Source: Desulfobulbaceae bacterium (GTDB lineage: Bacteria > Desulfobacterota > Desulfobulbia > Desulfobulbales > DAOVSZ01). Taken from it: DNA of 10,569 nucleotides. Where the stretch lies: NCBI GenBank assembly GCA_030627725.1, contig DAOVSZ010000066.1:1-10569 (forward strand), given 5' to 3'. Each line of letters begins with the position of its first letter. Within the stretch, counting starts at the first letter, position 1. The notes under the pieces are model-generated. The model was given only the letters and a program-made list of their open reading frames with translations. It made no database searches and had not been told where the DNA came from. The translations under genes were made by a program, and so were the position numbers. Positions 1-6,177 of this stretch are shown in pieces.

Positions 1-3000
1 AAAAGGATACTGCCCAGACCGCGGTAAAGCTCACTGCCCGAGCCGGTTGAGACGACAAGCGGCATCATGGCAAGGACACTGGTGGTGGCGCTCATAAAGA
101 TCGGACGGATCCTGGTCTGGACCGCATCGGTAATTGCCGCAGTCCCGGAAAGCCCGTTATAGCGGACGTTGTTCAGCGACTGATGCACAATCAGGATAGC
201 GTTGTTGACCACCGTTCCAACCAGGATGATAAAACCCAGCATGGCCAGAACATCAAAGGCCTGGGGTGCGATAAGGGCATTCACCGCCCAAAGACCCATA
301 AAACCACCCGCCGCTGCCAGCGGCACACTGAAAAGGATAATAAGGGGATAGAGGAAATTCTCAAACAGGGCGGCCAGCAGCAGATAGGTGATAGCCAGAG
401 CCAGAAGGAGGTTCCACTGCAGGGCCTCTTTAGTCTCAATCAATTTATTGGCATTCCCGCTCACCTTGACATCAAGGTTTTTCAATTTTCCGCTTTCCCG
501 CAATACGTTGACAATATCGTTCTCAATCACCTCCATGGTGGTCTGCAGAGGAAAATCAGCAGGCGGAGTCACCTGCAAGGTAATGGTCCGGTCGCGTTCC
601 AGATGATTGATCTGCGCCATTCCCTGCCCGTATTCAAGGGTTGCGACATCCCCGATACGGATCAGGTTCCCGAAACTGTTGATAATGGCGCTGTTTAAAA
701 TATCCTCCGGGGTTTCATAGACGAGATCATCACCCTTGAGCACAAGATCGATCTGCTTCACCCCTTCAGGCCGGAATTCCTCGATCTTCCTGCCGTCCAT
801 CAGCACATCGACATAGACGCCAAGATCGTCTTCAGTCAACCCGTTTGCCGCAAGTTTCTCCTTGTTCGGAATGATCCGCACATCAGGGTAGCTGGTCTCA
901 ACCGAAGGGATTGGACGGACCTGCGCCTGCGGAATTTTTGCCGGAATCATCCCGAACATCAAGGTCTGGGCAAGACCTGCAATCTCATCAATATCCCTGC
1001 CTGAAATATTAACATCAACCGTCCGGCCCTTGCCGATCCCGGACTCAAAAATCCCGGCCTGGATACTGACCCCGAAGATGCCGGGGATTGACTGGATGAT
1101 CCTGGTAAAGAGAGGAATCATCTCCTTGGCGCGGGTCTCATGCACGGAAAGACCGCCAAAGAGGTTGAAACGATCGGCGCCGACATAGAACATCTGCTGA
1201 ATCTGCGGAATGCCGTCTTTGCCGTCCTCTTTAAAATAGGGCTGTGCCTCATTATATATATAGCGGCCCATGTCTTTCAGTTTTTCCACCGAATACCCCG
1301 GCGGCGGAATCAGGATGTTTAAAATCAGGTTCCGATTGCCCTGCGGCAGATATTCGGCCGGCGGAATCAACCAATACGTCACACCGAGGGAAAGAGAGGT
1401 AAAGACAATAATCGTTGTCAGCCGGGTTCCGGCGTTTTTGAGACACACCCCTGAAAGCTTCATGATTACAGAAATAAGGACCGGTCCGACCACACTCTTC
1501 TGCAGCCGCCCAGGTTCTTTTATCTTCTTTCGCTTATAAAATTGATAGATCAGAGCAGGAATGACCGAGATTGAGACAAAGAGGCTGAGCAAGATGGAAA
1601 AGGTGATGGCAATGGCGATATCGCGGAAAAGTTGGCCCGCCTCCTCCTGGATAAAGATGACCGGCAGAAAGACCGCCACCGTGGTGGCGGTTGAGGCAAG
1701 AACCGCGCCCCAGACCTCTTTTGCCCCCTCGTGGGCGGCAGCCAGGGCGTCTTTTCCCATCTTCCGGTGCCTGTCGATGTTCTCCAGGACCACGATCGCG
1801 TTATCCACCAGCATGCCGACGGCAAAGGAGATGCCCGCAAGGCTCACGACGTTTAAGTTTCTACCCATGAGCCAGAGAAAGAGAAAGGTACCGATGGCCG
1901 AGATCGGGATCGCGACTGCTGTCGTCACGGTTGCGGTGACGCTGCGTAAAAAGACCAAAAGCACACAGATGGCGAGAATACCACCAATCAGGACATTTTT
2001 TTTGACCAGGTCAATTGCGGTATTGATATAGGGCCGCTGATCATAGACCCAGTCGATGTAGAGATTTTCTTCGGCCAGGATACCATCGTTCAGCCAGTTG
2101 ATCTTCTTTTCAAGCGCATCGCTTAATGCAAGAACGTTTGCACCCTGCTCCTTCCTGACCCCGACCACAATCCCCTGAACGCCGTTGTGCAGAATAGCGC
2201 CGTCCTCTTTTTTATACCCATTGCCGACCTGGGCCACGTCCCGCAGATAGACCCGCTTTATCCCGTCATCAAAGATCACCACGTCAAGGGCGTCGGCAGA
2301 GGTCTGAAACTGGCTGACCGTACGGATCCGGTAATTCTTCTTGCCAATCCCAAGCACCCCGGCCGAGGCGTTCAGGTTGGCCTTTTTGATCGCGTCGATG
2401 ATCTGATTGATGGTGATCTTATGCAGCGCCATCTTTTCGGCGTCAATGGTCACATGCAGCTGGTTCTCGGTGCCGCCGGAAACAAAGAGCGACCCAACCC
2501 CCTTGACCCGCTCGATGTGCTGCCGGACATTGTCTTCGAAAAAGGTCCGAAAATGATTGATGTGCCCATCATTTTCCGGCCCTGTTTTGAGCAGCATCCA
2601 GATAATCGGCGAACTCTGGGCGCCGGCGGCCTCAATCTTCGGCCTGTCGGCGTTCTCCGGATAATCGCTCACCTCATTCATCTTATTCGATACCCGAAGC
2701 AGGGCAGCATCAAGATCGGTCTCAACCTGAAAAGAAAGCGTTACTTCACCGTAGCTGTTAAAGCTCGAACTCTCCATCTCGGTAAGCCCCTGCAACCCCT
2801 TCAATATCTCTTCCTGTTTCTCTATGATCTCCTTTTCAATCTCATAGGGTGTGGCCCCGCCCCAGACCGTACTGACCGTAATCTTCGGGGTCTCCACATC
2901 CGGGGTCAGCTGAACCGGCAGCATATGTAATCCCAGAAGGCCAAACATAACAACCAGGATAACGGCAACCGCGACCGACACCGGCTTGCCAATGGAATAT

Positions 3001-3014
3001 TTGATGATGTCCAT
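1..3014 (-). CDS. RND-family efflux pump inner-membrane subunit (AcrB/HAE-like), C-terminus cut by window edge
   Basis: The reading frame stays open from an ATG at 3014 to the left edge, giving about 1004 codons. Family members have about 1030-1050 residues, so only a short C-terminal piece is missing. It is predicted to be the proton-driven inner-membrane pump of a tripartite exporter; the substrate cannot be told. A first membrane helix follows the start (ISIGKPVSVAV-like start, then a hydrophobic run), and a porter-domain region follows it. The TM4 motif GMLVDNAIVVLENIDRH has D404 and N405 at the positions of AcrB D407/D408. The TM10 motif GTVVNNAILIVHQ has N937 where AcrB has K940, so the usual Asp-Asp-Lys relay reads Asp-Asn-Asn. 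The start shares one base with the stop of the adaptor gene (TGATG), suggesting translational coupling. No outer-membrane TolC partner lies in the window. The family call is firm; the drug, metal or lipid subclass is not. Confidence 0.93.
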   Translation of the reverse strand, partial: MDIIKYSIGKPVSVAVAVILVVMFGLLGLHMLPVQLTPDVETPKITVSTVWGGATPYEIEKEIIEKQEEILKGLQGLTEMESSSFNSYGEVTLSFQVETDLDAALLRVSNKMNEVSDYPENADRPKIEAAGAQSSPIIWMLLKTGPENDGHINHFRTFFEDNVRQHIERVKGVGSLFVSGGTENQLHVTIDAEKMALHKITINQIIDAIKKANLNASAGVLGIGKKNYRIRTVSQFQTSADALDVVIFDDGIKRVYLRDVAQVGNGYKKEDGAILHNGVQGIVVGVRKEQGANVLALSDALEKKINWLNDGILAEENLYIDWVYDQRPYINTAIDLVKKNVLIGGILAICVLLVFLRSVTATVTTAVAIPISAIGTFLFLWLMGRNLNVVSLAGISFAVGMLVDNAIVVLENIDRHRKMGKDALAAAHEGAKEVWGAVLASTATTVAVFLPVIFIQEEAGQLFRDIAIAITFSILLSLFVSISVIPALIYQFYKRKKIKEPGRLQKSVVGPVLISVIMKLSGVCLKNAGTRLTTIIVFTSLSLGVTYWLIPPAEYLPQGNRNLILNILIPPPGYSVEKLKDMGRYIYNEAQPYFKEDGKDGIPQIQQMFYVGADRFNLFGGLSVHETRAKEMIPLFTRIIQSIPGIFGVSIQAGIFESGIGKGRTVDVNISGRDIDEIAGLAQTLMFGMIPAKIPQAQVRPIPSVETSYPDVRIIPNKEKLAANGLTEDDLGVYVDVLMDGRKIEEFRPEGVKQIDLVLKGDDLVYETPEDILNSAIINSFGNLIRIGDVATLEYGQGMAQINHLERDRTITLQVTPPADFPLQTTMEVIENDIVNVLRESGKLKNLDVKVSGNANKLIETKEALQWNLLLALAITYLLLAALFENFLYPLIILFSVPLAAAGGFMGLWAVNALIAPQAFDVLAMLGFIILVGTVVNNAILIVHQSLNNVRYNGLSGTAAITDAVQTRIRPIFMSATTSVLAMMPLVVSTGSGSELYRGLGSIL

Positions 3015-4069
3015 CAGTTCTCTCCAGCAATAACAACAGGCTGATCAGGCCGCAGCCGTTCATTTCCTTCGACAACCACCGGCATGCCGGCGACAAAATA
3101 CGGGTTATCTGCACCGATTCTATTTCCGAGATAGGTGACAATATTGACCGGTAGAATAGCGGCCTTATCTTCTTTGACCGTGTACACAAAATCTTTGCCC
3201 TGAAACTTGATCAGCGCATCCCTGGGGATAATCGCCAGTTTTCTCTTGGGGCTTGTCGGAACAAAGACCGAAGCTGACATGTTCTCCGCCACCTTGGTCT
3301 GGTGAGGGATTCTGACCTTCAAGAAGACGTTCTTGGTCTTTTCGTCGGCAGTCGGATCAAAATCATCTATGGTCCCGGTCAGCTCCTTGTCAAAGGCGGT
3401 GATCACGACCGATACCTTTTCACCCTGCGTGACAAACTGCAGCACAGTCTCGGAAATCGGCACACGCACAACAAGGCCATCAGCTGCGCCGAGAGTGAAC
3501 AGTTCTTTTCCCTGCTGGACCCAGTCGCCGGAATCGACATTTTTATTCAAAATCACACCGTCAAAAGGCGCTGTGATGATACTTTTGTTTTTCCGAATCT
3601 GAAGTATGGCAAGCACTATCTCCGCAGCCTGTTTTTCTTTGACGTAATCCTGCCAGGTGTAGCGCGCGTCTTCGTAATCCTTTTCGCTTATCCCGTCCTT
3701 GGTAAAGATATTCTTTCTTCGCTCGAAGTTTTTTCCCGCCTGCTGAATTCTAAGATCAATCTGTTCCACCCGCGTCCTGCTAAGCAAAATATCCTTGTCA
3801 AGGATCTCGGTGTCGAGGGAAAGCAGCGGATCACCCTTTTTCACCCGGTCCCCTTCCCTGACCTCGACCTTTTTTATCAGGCCGGAGACCTCGGATGAAA
3901 CATGACTCTTCCTATCATAAAAGAGAACACCGAGAAAAGACCGGTTTTCAGCGATCTCTTCCTGGCCGACCATGGCCACAACAACTTGAGCGGGCGGCGG
4001 CCCCTGAGCAAAGACGGGAGAACTTGAGACCAAGGCCAATACAATCGTAAAAATTCGTATGACGCGCAC
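3014..4069 (-). CDS. Periplasmic adaptor (membrane fusion protein) of RND efflux system
   Basis: A 351-residue protein of the HlyD/AcrA adaptor family that links the inner-membrane pump to an outer-membrane channel. Residues 1-21 form a signal peptide (basic start, hydrophobic FTIVLALV, likely cleavage at VFA-QG). No lipobox cysteine is present, so it is probably a soluble periplasmic adaptor rather than a lipoprotein. The split lipoyl-like domain is at about 57-90 (SGLIKKVEVREGDRVKKGDPL) and 164-195 (ITAPFDGVILNKNVDSGDWV). Between them residues 91-160 form a charged helical hairpin, a likely coiled coil. Beta-barrel and membrane-proximal regions follow. The start is GTG at 4069, supported by GAGG at 4076-4079, six bases upstream; no ATG in frame fits better. 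The stop overlaps the start of the pump gene by one base. Upstream DNA is heptanucleotide repeat with no clear promoter. Confidence 0.92.
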   Translation of the reverse strand: MRVIRIFTIVLALVSSSPVFAQGPPPAQVVVAMVGQEEIAENRSFLGVLFYDRKSHVSSEVSGLIKKVEVREGDRVKKGDPLLSLDTEILDKDILLSRTRVEQIDLRIQQAGKNFERRKNIFTKDGISEKDYEDARYTWQDYVKEKQAAEIVLAILQIRKNKSIITAPFDGVILNKNVDSGDWVQQGKELFTLGAADGLVVRVPISETVLQFVTQGEKVSVVITAFDKELTGTIDDFDPTADEKTKNVFLKVRIPHQTKVAENMSASVFVPTSPKRKLAIIPRDALIKFQGKDFVYTVKEDKAAILPVNIVTYLGNRIGADNPYFVAGMPVVVEGNERLRPDQPVVIAGEN

Positions 4070-4088
4070 AATTCACCTCAAAAAAGCG

Positions 4089-4165
4089 GGTTACTGGTTA
4101 CTGGTTACGGGTTACTGGTTACTGGTTACTGGTTACTGGTTACTGGTTACTGGTTACTGGTTACG
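4089..4165 (+). repeat. Heptanucleotide tandem array, GGTTACT x 11
   Basis: Eleven consecutive 7-base units, in phase without any indel. Nine are GGTTACT; units 3 and 11 (4103-4109 and 4159-4165) read GGTTACG. The array lies just upstream of the adaptor start at 4069, on the template side of its leader. It is not coding in any supported gene. Heptameric intergenic arrays are known from cyanobacteria as STRR sequences; a shared origin is not implied. Confidence 0.97.
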
Positions 4166-4258
4166 GCAAAAGCATATCATTTTTCATTCCTGAGCCATCT
4201 TTTTTTTAAACTGAGAGACGAATGCTTTTACGGTAACATGTTTTTTTACATCTTTATC

Positions 4259-4307
4259 AAACCGTAAACCGTAAACTGTAAACCGTAAACTGTAAACCGT
4301 AACCCGT
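4259..4307 (+). repeat. Heptanucleotide tandem array, AAACCGT-type x 7
   Basis: Seven units in phase: AAACCGT at units 1, 2, 4 and 6; AAACTGT at 3 and 5; AACCCGT at 7. The reverse complement reads as GGTTTAC-type units, close in sequence to the GGTTACT array about 95 bases to the left. The two arrays therefore form a loose inverted pair. It ends four bases from the stop codon of the RHH-like gene at 4312. The single-stranded forms could fold on each other. Confidence 0.95.
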
Positions 4308-4311
4308 ATTT

Positions 4312-4911
4312 TTACCTAAATTTTTCCATACACTTTCCTTTTTCAACGAGATCATGTATCTCTGAGATATTTCTCCCGCAAAGCTTTACCAGGCATTCCA
4401 TCCTTTGAAAAACCGGGTCGTCCGTGCCAAGCAGCCTCCCTGCCTTCCGCAAAACCTTCATGCCATGGTCAAAGAATACTTCCATGTCCCGCAACACTAC
4501 TTTTCTTTTCTCCTGCCTCTCCTGTTCAGCGTTTATTACCGGCATCAGTCTTTTGATTGAAACCTCAACCAGAACATCCCGCGGCATCCGATACTTCTTT
4601 GAGACAGATTCCAGAGAGACAAGCGAGTGCCTGCTCAAGACAAAGGTTTTCTGACGCTGCTCTTTTTGTGCCGGCTTATACTTCCGTGCCTCATCAGCGA
4701 CCTGGTTCAGGATTGTCCGGTCCTCAACAAGCTGATCAAGAAGAGATTTCTGCTTTAAACCGAGTTGGGAAGCAGCAATACTCAACAGGTTTATGATATG
4801 AGCCGGCAGCCTGAAGGTTGCCCGTACAGATTGTTTTCCTTTGAGGGCATCTGCCGTCAATTCGACGCCGGACGCTTCTGCAGTGGAGTTCTGTTTTTTA
4901 TCATTGTTCAT
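4312..4911 (-). CDS. Tandem ribbon-helix-helix-like protein, possible DNA-binding regulator
   Basis: A 199-residue protein I do not recognise by name. Residues 28-63 (RATFRLP strand, then two helices HIINLLSIAASQLG and QKSLLDQLVED) have a ribbon-helix-helix pattern. Residues 88-124 repeat it (KTFVLSR strand, SLVSLESVSKKYR and PRDVLVEVSIKRL). A basic, glutamine-rich linker joins them. Residues 125-199 are charged and helical, with cysteines at 173, 178 and 194, a possible oligomerisation or partner domain. Known RHH proteins bind operators as dimers; two units in one chain could form an internal pseudo-dimer. The ATG at 4911 is chosen because a strong ribosome site (AAAGGAGG) lies six bases upstream; an in-frame ATG at 4983 would only translate the upstream repeat DNA. 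It is divergent from the hsp20 operon across a palindrome, so it may regulate that operon or itself. No toxin gene is adjacent. The structural call is moderate, the regulatory role inferred. Confidence 0.72.
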   Translation of the reverse strand: MNNDKKQNSTAEASGVELTADALKGKQSVRATFRLPAHIINLLSIAASQLGLKQKSLLDQLVEDRTILNQVADEARKYKPAQKEQRQKTFVLSRHSLVSLESVSKKYRMPRDVLVEVSIKRLMPVINAEQERQEKRKVVLRDMEVFFDHGMKVLRKAGRLLGTDDPVFQRMECLVKLCGRNISEIHDLVEKGKCMEKFR

Positions 4912-4917
4912 GGTATG

Positions 4918-4925
4918 CCTCCTTT
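4918..4925 (-). promoter_or_regulatory. Strong ribosome binding site fixing the RHH-like gene start
   Basis: On the minus strand this reads AAAGGAGG, followed by six bases and ATG at 4911. It decides against the upstream in-frame ATG at 4983. Confidence 0.9.
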
Positions 4926-4929
4926 GCCA

Positions 4930-4955
4930 GGGGTCAGGGGTCAGGATCAGGATCA
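4930..4955 (+). repeat. Short heptamer repeat, GGGGTCA x 2 plus GGATCA x 2, in the RHH gene leader
   Basis: Two GGGGTCA units at 4930-4943 are followed by two GGATCA hexamers at 4944-4955. The GGGGTCA unit is the same as that at 5991-6011. The repeat lies in the predicted 5' leader of the RHH-like gene, between its promoter and its ribosome site, so copy-number change would alter leader length but not the coding frame. Confidence 0.85.
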
Positions 4956-4983
4956 GCTTAAAACCTGACAGCTGATACAGCAT

Positions 4984-5012
4984 ATAATAGGCAATTCACA
5001 TTACTAAGTCAA
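4984..5012 (-). promoter_or_regulatory. Sigma-70-type promoter for the RHH-like gene
   Basis: On the minus strand, TTGACT (5012-5007), a 17-base spacer and TATTAT (4989-4984) match the consensus boxes well (5/6 each). Transcription would start near 4977, giving a leader of about 65 bases before the ATG at 4911. The -35 box abuts the palindrome at 5013-5064. Confidence 0.65.
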
Positions 5013-5022
5013 TAATTATAAA
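4995..5022 (+). promoter_or_regulatory. Candidate sigma-70-type promoter for the hsp20 operon
   Basis: TTCACA (4995-5000), 16 bases, TATAAA (5017-5022), each 5/6 to consensus. The predicted start near 5029 gives a leader of about 100 bases. The -10 box and start site sit inside the left arm of the palindrome at 5013-5064. The region is very AT-rich, so a chance match is possible. I see no sigma-32 boxes and no CIRCE-type repeat. Confidence 0.45.
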
Positions 5023-5064
5023 AAAAGTAATGGAACAATATTGACAATACTTTTTTCATAATTA
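5013..5064. promoter_or_regulatory. 52-bp AT-rich inverted repeat (17-bp arms), possible operator or leader hairpin
   Basis: The arms are 5013-5029 and 5048-5064 and match at 16 of 17 positions, with one mismatch at 5020/5057. The loop is 18 bases. It lies midway between the divergent RHH-like and hsp20 genes, overlapping the candidate plus-strand -10 box and touching the minus-strand -35 box. It may be an operator; as RNA it would be an AU-rich hairpin in the hsp20 leader, well upstream of the ribosome site. Confidence 0.7.
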
Positions 5065-5128
5065 ACTTCTGAAACACAAGAGAAAAAATAATGCAGAATA
5101 CTCATAAATCACAAAAGGAGGAAGCGCC

Positions 5129-5575
5129 ATGTTGACACGATGGAGTGATAGAGACCGGATGTTTGGGACAACGGACCTGCTTCGAAGCAGGCTGAACAGA
5201 CTGTTCACCGATTTCGACCGGTCCTGCGGGTATGGTCCAGGCTGGAAAACGGCAGAGAGCATGCCAAAGACAAATCTTTATGACAATGGAGACACCTTCG
5301 AGATCAGGGCGGAAGTGCCCGGGATGGCCAAAGAAGATATTCACGTAAAGATCCAGGGGAACTCCCTTGAGATCAGCGGCACACGGAAGTCGAACGCACC
5401 TGAAGGATACTCCGGACAGAGAAAGGAACGCGTTGCGCTCACTTTTTCCCGCAGCTTTACCCTGTCATCCGAGGTCGATGCTGAAAAAGTAGAGGCGTCC
5501 TTAGAAAACGGCATCCTTGTTTTGACCCTGCCGAAATCCGAGGCTGCCAAACCAAAACAGATAACAATACATTAA
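5129..5575 (+). CDS. hsp20: Small heat-shock protein, Hsp20/alpha-crystallin family (first of pair)
   Basis: A 148-residue ATP-independent holdase that binds unfolding proteins in the cytoplasm and forms oligomers. An N-terminal arm rich in Arg and aromatic residues (1-45) precedes the alpha-crystallin domain at about 46-136. That domain shows FEIRAEVPGMAKEDI, FSRSFTL with the conserved Arg108, and ENGILVLTLPK (127-136), the classic G-x-L-x-L-x-L-P-K end. The C-terminal I-x-I anchoring motif is I145-T-I147, one residue from the end. AAAAGGAGG at 5113-5121 is a strong ribosome site seven bases from the ATG. The second hsp20 follows after 13 bases, so the two are an operon. The two proteins differ clearly, suggesting two sHsp classes that may co-assemble. 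Confidence 0.95.
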   Translation: MLTRWSDRDRMFGTTDLLRSRLNRLFTDFDRSCGYGPGWKTAESMPKTNLYDNGDTFEIRAEVPGMAKEDIHVKIQGNSLEISGTRKSNAPEGYSGQRKERVALTFSRSFTLSSEVDAEKVEASLENGILVLTLPKSEAAKPKQITIH

Positions 5576-5588
5576 CAGGAGGCCTGAA

Positions 5589-5969
5589 ATGAGTGAAAGA
5601 ACAGAATTAACCAAAAGGGAAGCAACAGGCCCGACCCTGCCCCATCTGGTCCAGGCGGTTGCCCCGGCTGTAGATATTTTTGAAAATGAAGATGAAATAC
5701 TGCTCCACGCCGATATGCCGGGCGTACTCAAAGATGACATATCCGTGGACATCGACAACGGCAGGCTCTCACTTTCAGGCACCAGAAGGCTTGAGACAAC
5801 AGGCGCTGCCAACTGGGAAGAATTCGGAGAGGTGGAATATCAGCGGACCTTTTCCGTCCCGCAGACAATTGATGTCAACAAGGTAAATGCAAAGTTAAAA
5901 GACGGCGTGCTCAAACTCCATCTGCCGAAATCAGAGGCATCTAAAGCCAGACAGATTGACATTCAATAA
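5589..5969 (+). CDS. hsp20: Small heat-shock protein, Hsp20/alpha-crystallin family (second of pair)
   Basis: A 126-residue Hsp20 chaperone. The N-terminal arm is short (1-24) and lacks the Arg/Phe-rich stretch of its neighbour. The alpha-crystallin domain runs from about 25 to 114, with PAVDIFENEDEILLHADMPGV, the strand YQRTFSVP and DGVLKLHLPK (105-114). The I-x-I motif is I123-D-I125. An acidic, Trp-containing insert (NWEEFGEVEY) lies in the loop before the YQRTF strand. AGGAGG at 5577-5582 lies six bases before the ATG. It shares the operon and probably the promoter of the upstream hsp20. It ends 22 bases before a heptamer repeat locus that separates it from a convergent transporter gene. 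No intrinsic terminator with a U-tract is visible after it. Confidence 0.95.
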   Translation: MSERTELTKREATGPTLPHLVQAVAPAVDIFENEDEILLHADMPGVLKDDISVDIDNGRLSLSGTRRLETTGAANWEEFGEVEYQRTFSVPQTIDVNKVNAKLKDGVLKLHLPKSEASKARQIDIQ

Positions 5970-5990
5970 AGCAGTTCAGGGGGTACCGCA

Positions 5991-6015
5991 GGGGTCAGGG
6001 GTCAGGGGTCAGGGT
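5991..6015 (+). repeat. Heptanucleotide array, GGGGTCA x 3
   Basis: Three exact GGGGTCA units (5991-6011) and a partial fourth (GGGT). The array begins 22 bases after the second hsp20 stop. Its complement TGACCCC resembles the units of the larger array at 6044-6169, so the two oppose each other across a 28-base AT-rich spacer that includes an A8 run. Confidence 0.93.
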
Positions 6016-6043
6016 TAAAAAAAATTCCGATCAAATAAACCTT

Positions 6044-6169
6044 AGACCCCTAGCCCCTGGTCTCTAGCCCCTAGCCCCTAGCCCCTAGCCCCTGGCCCCT
6101 GGTCTCTGGTCCCTGATCCCTGGTCCCTGGTCCCTGGTCCCTGATCCCTGGTCCCTGGTCCCCGGCCCC
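6044..6169 (+). repeat. Heptanucleotide array, 18 in-phase units of T-R-R-Y-C-Y-C type
   Basis: Eighteen 7-base units without indel. The left part is TAGCCCC-rich (6051-6057 and four copies at 6065-6092), the right part TGGTCCC-rich (six of the units from 6107 on), with TGATCCC, TGGTCTC and TGGCCCC variants between. This grading looks like local unit expansion. The array ends eight bases before the stop of the SLC12-like gene, and fills the gap between two convergent genes. Reading it as protein gives only low-complexity repeat. Confidence 0.95.
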
Positions 6170-6177
6170 TGTATCCC

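Noticed and set aside
2187..2930. Long plus-strand open frame of 247 codons opposite the RND pump
   Set aside because: It is antisense to a clearly conserved pump gene, has no ribosome site and shows no family motif.
4089..4307. CRISPR array or integron attC sites
   Set aside because: Units are 7 bases in direct contact with no spacers and no cas or integrase gene nearby.
4312..4911. Antitoxin of a toxin-antitoxin pair
   Set aside because: RHH-like units suggest it, but no small toxin gene adjoins; the neighbours are an efflux operon and hsp20 genes.
4909..4983. N-terminal extension of the RHH-like protein from the ATG at 4983
   Set aside because: The added 24 residues are translated repeat DNA, while the ATG at 4911 has a near-perfect ribosome site.
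5041..5046. Perfect TTGACA upstream of hsp20 as a promoter -35 box
   Set aside because: No acceptable -10 box lies 15-19 bases downstream, and the hexamer sits in the palindrome loop.
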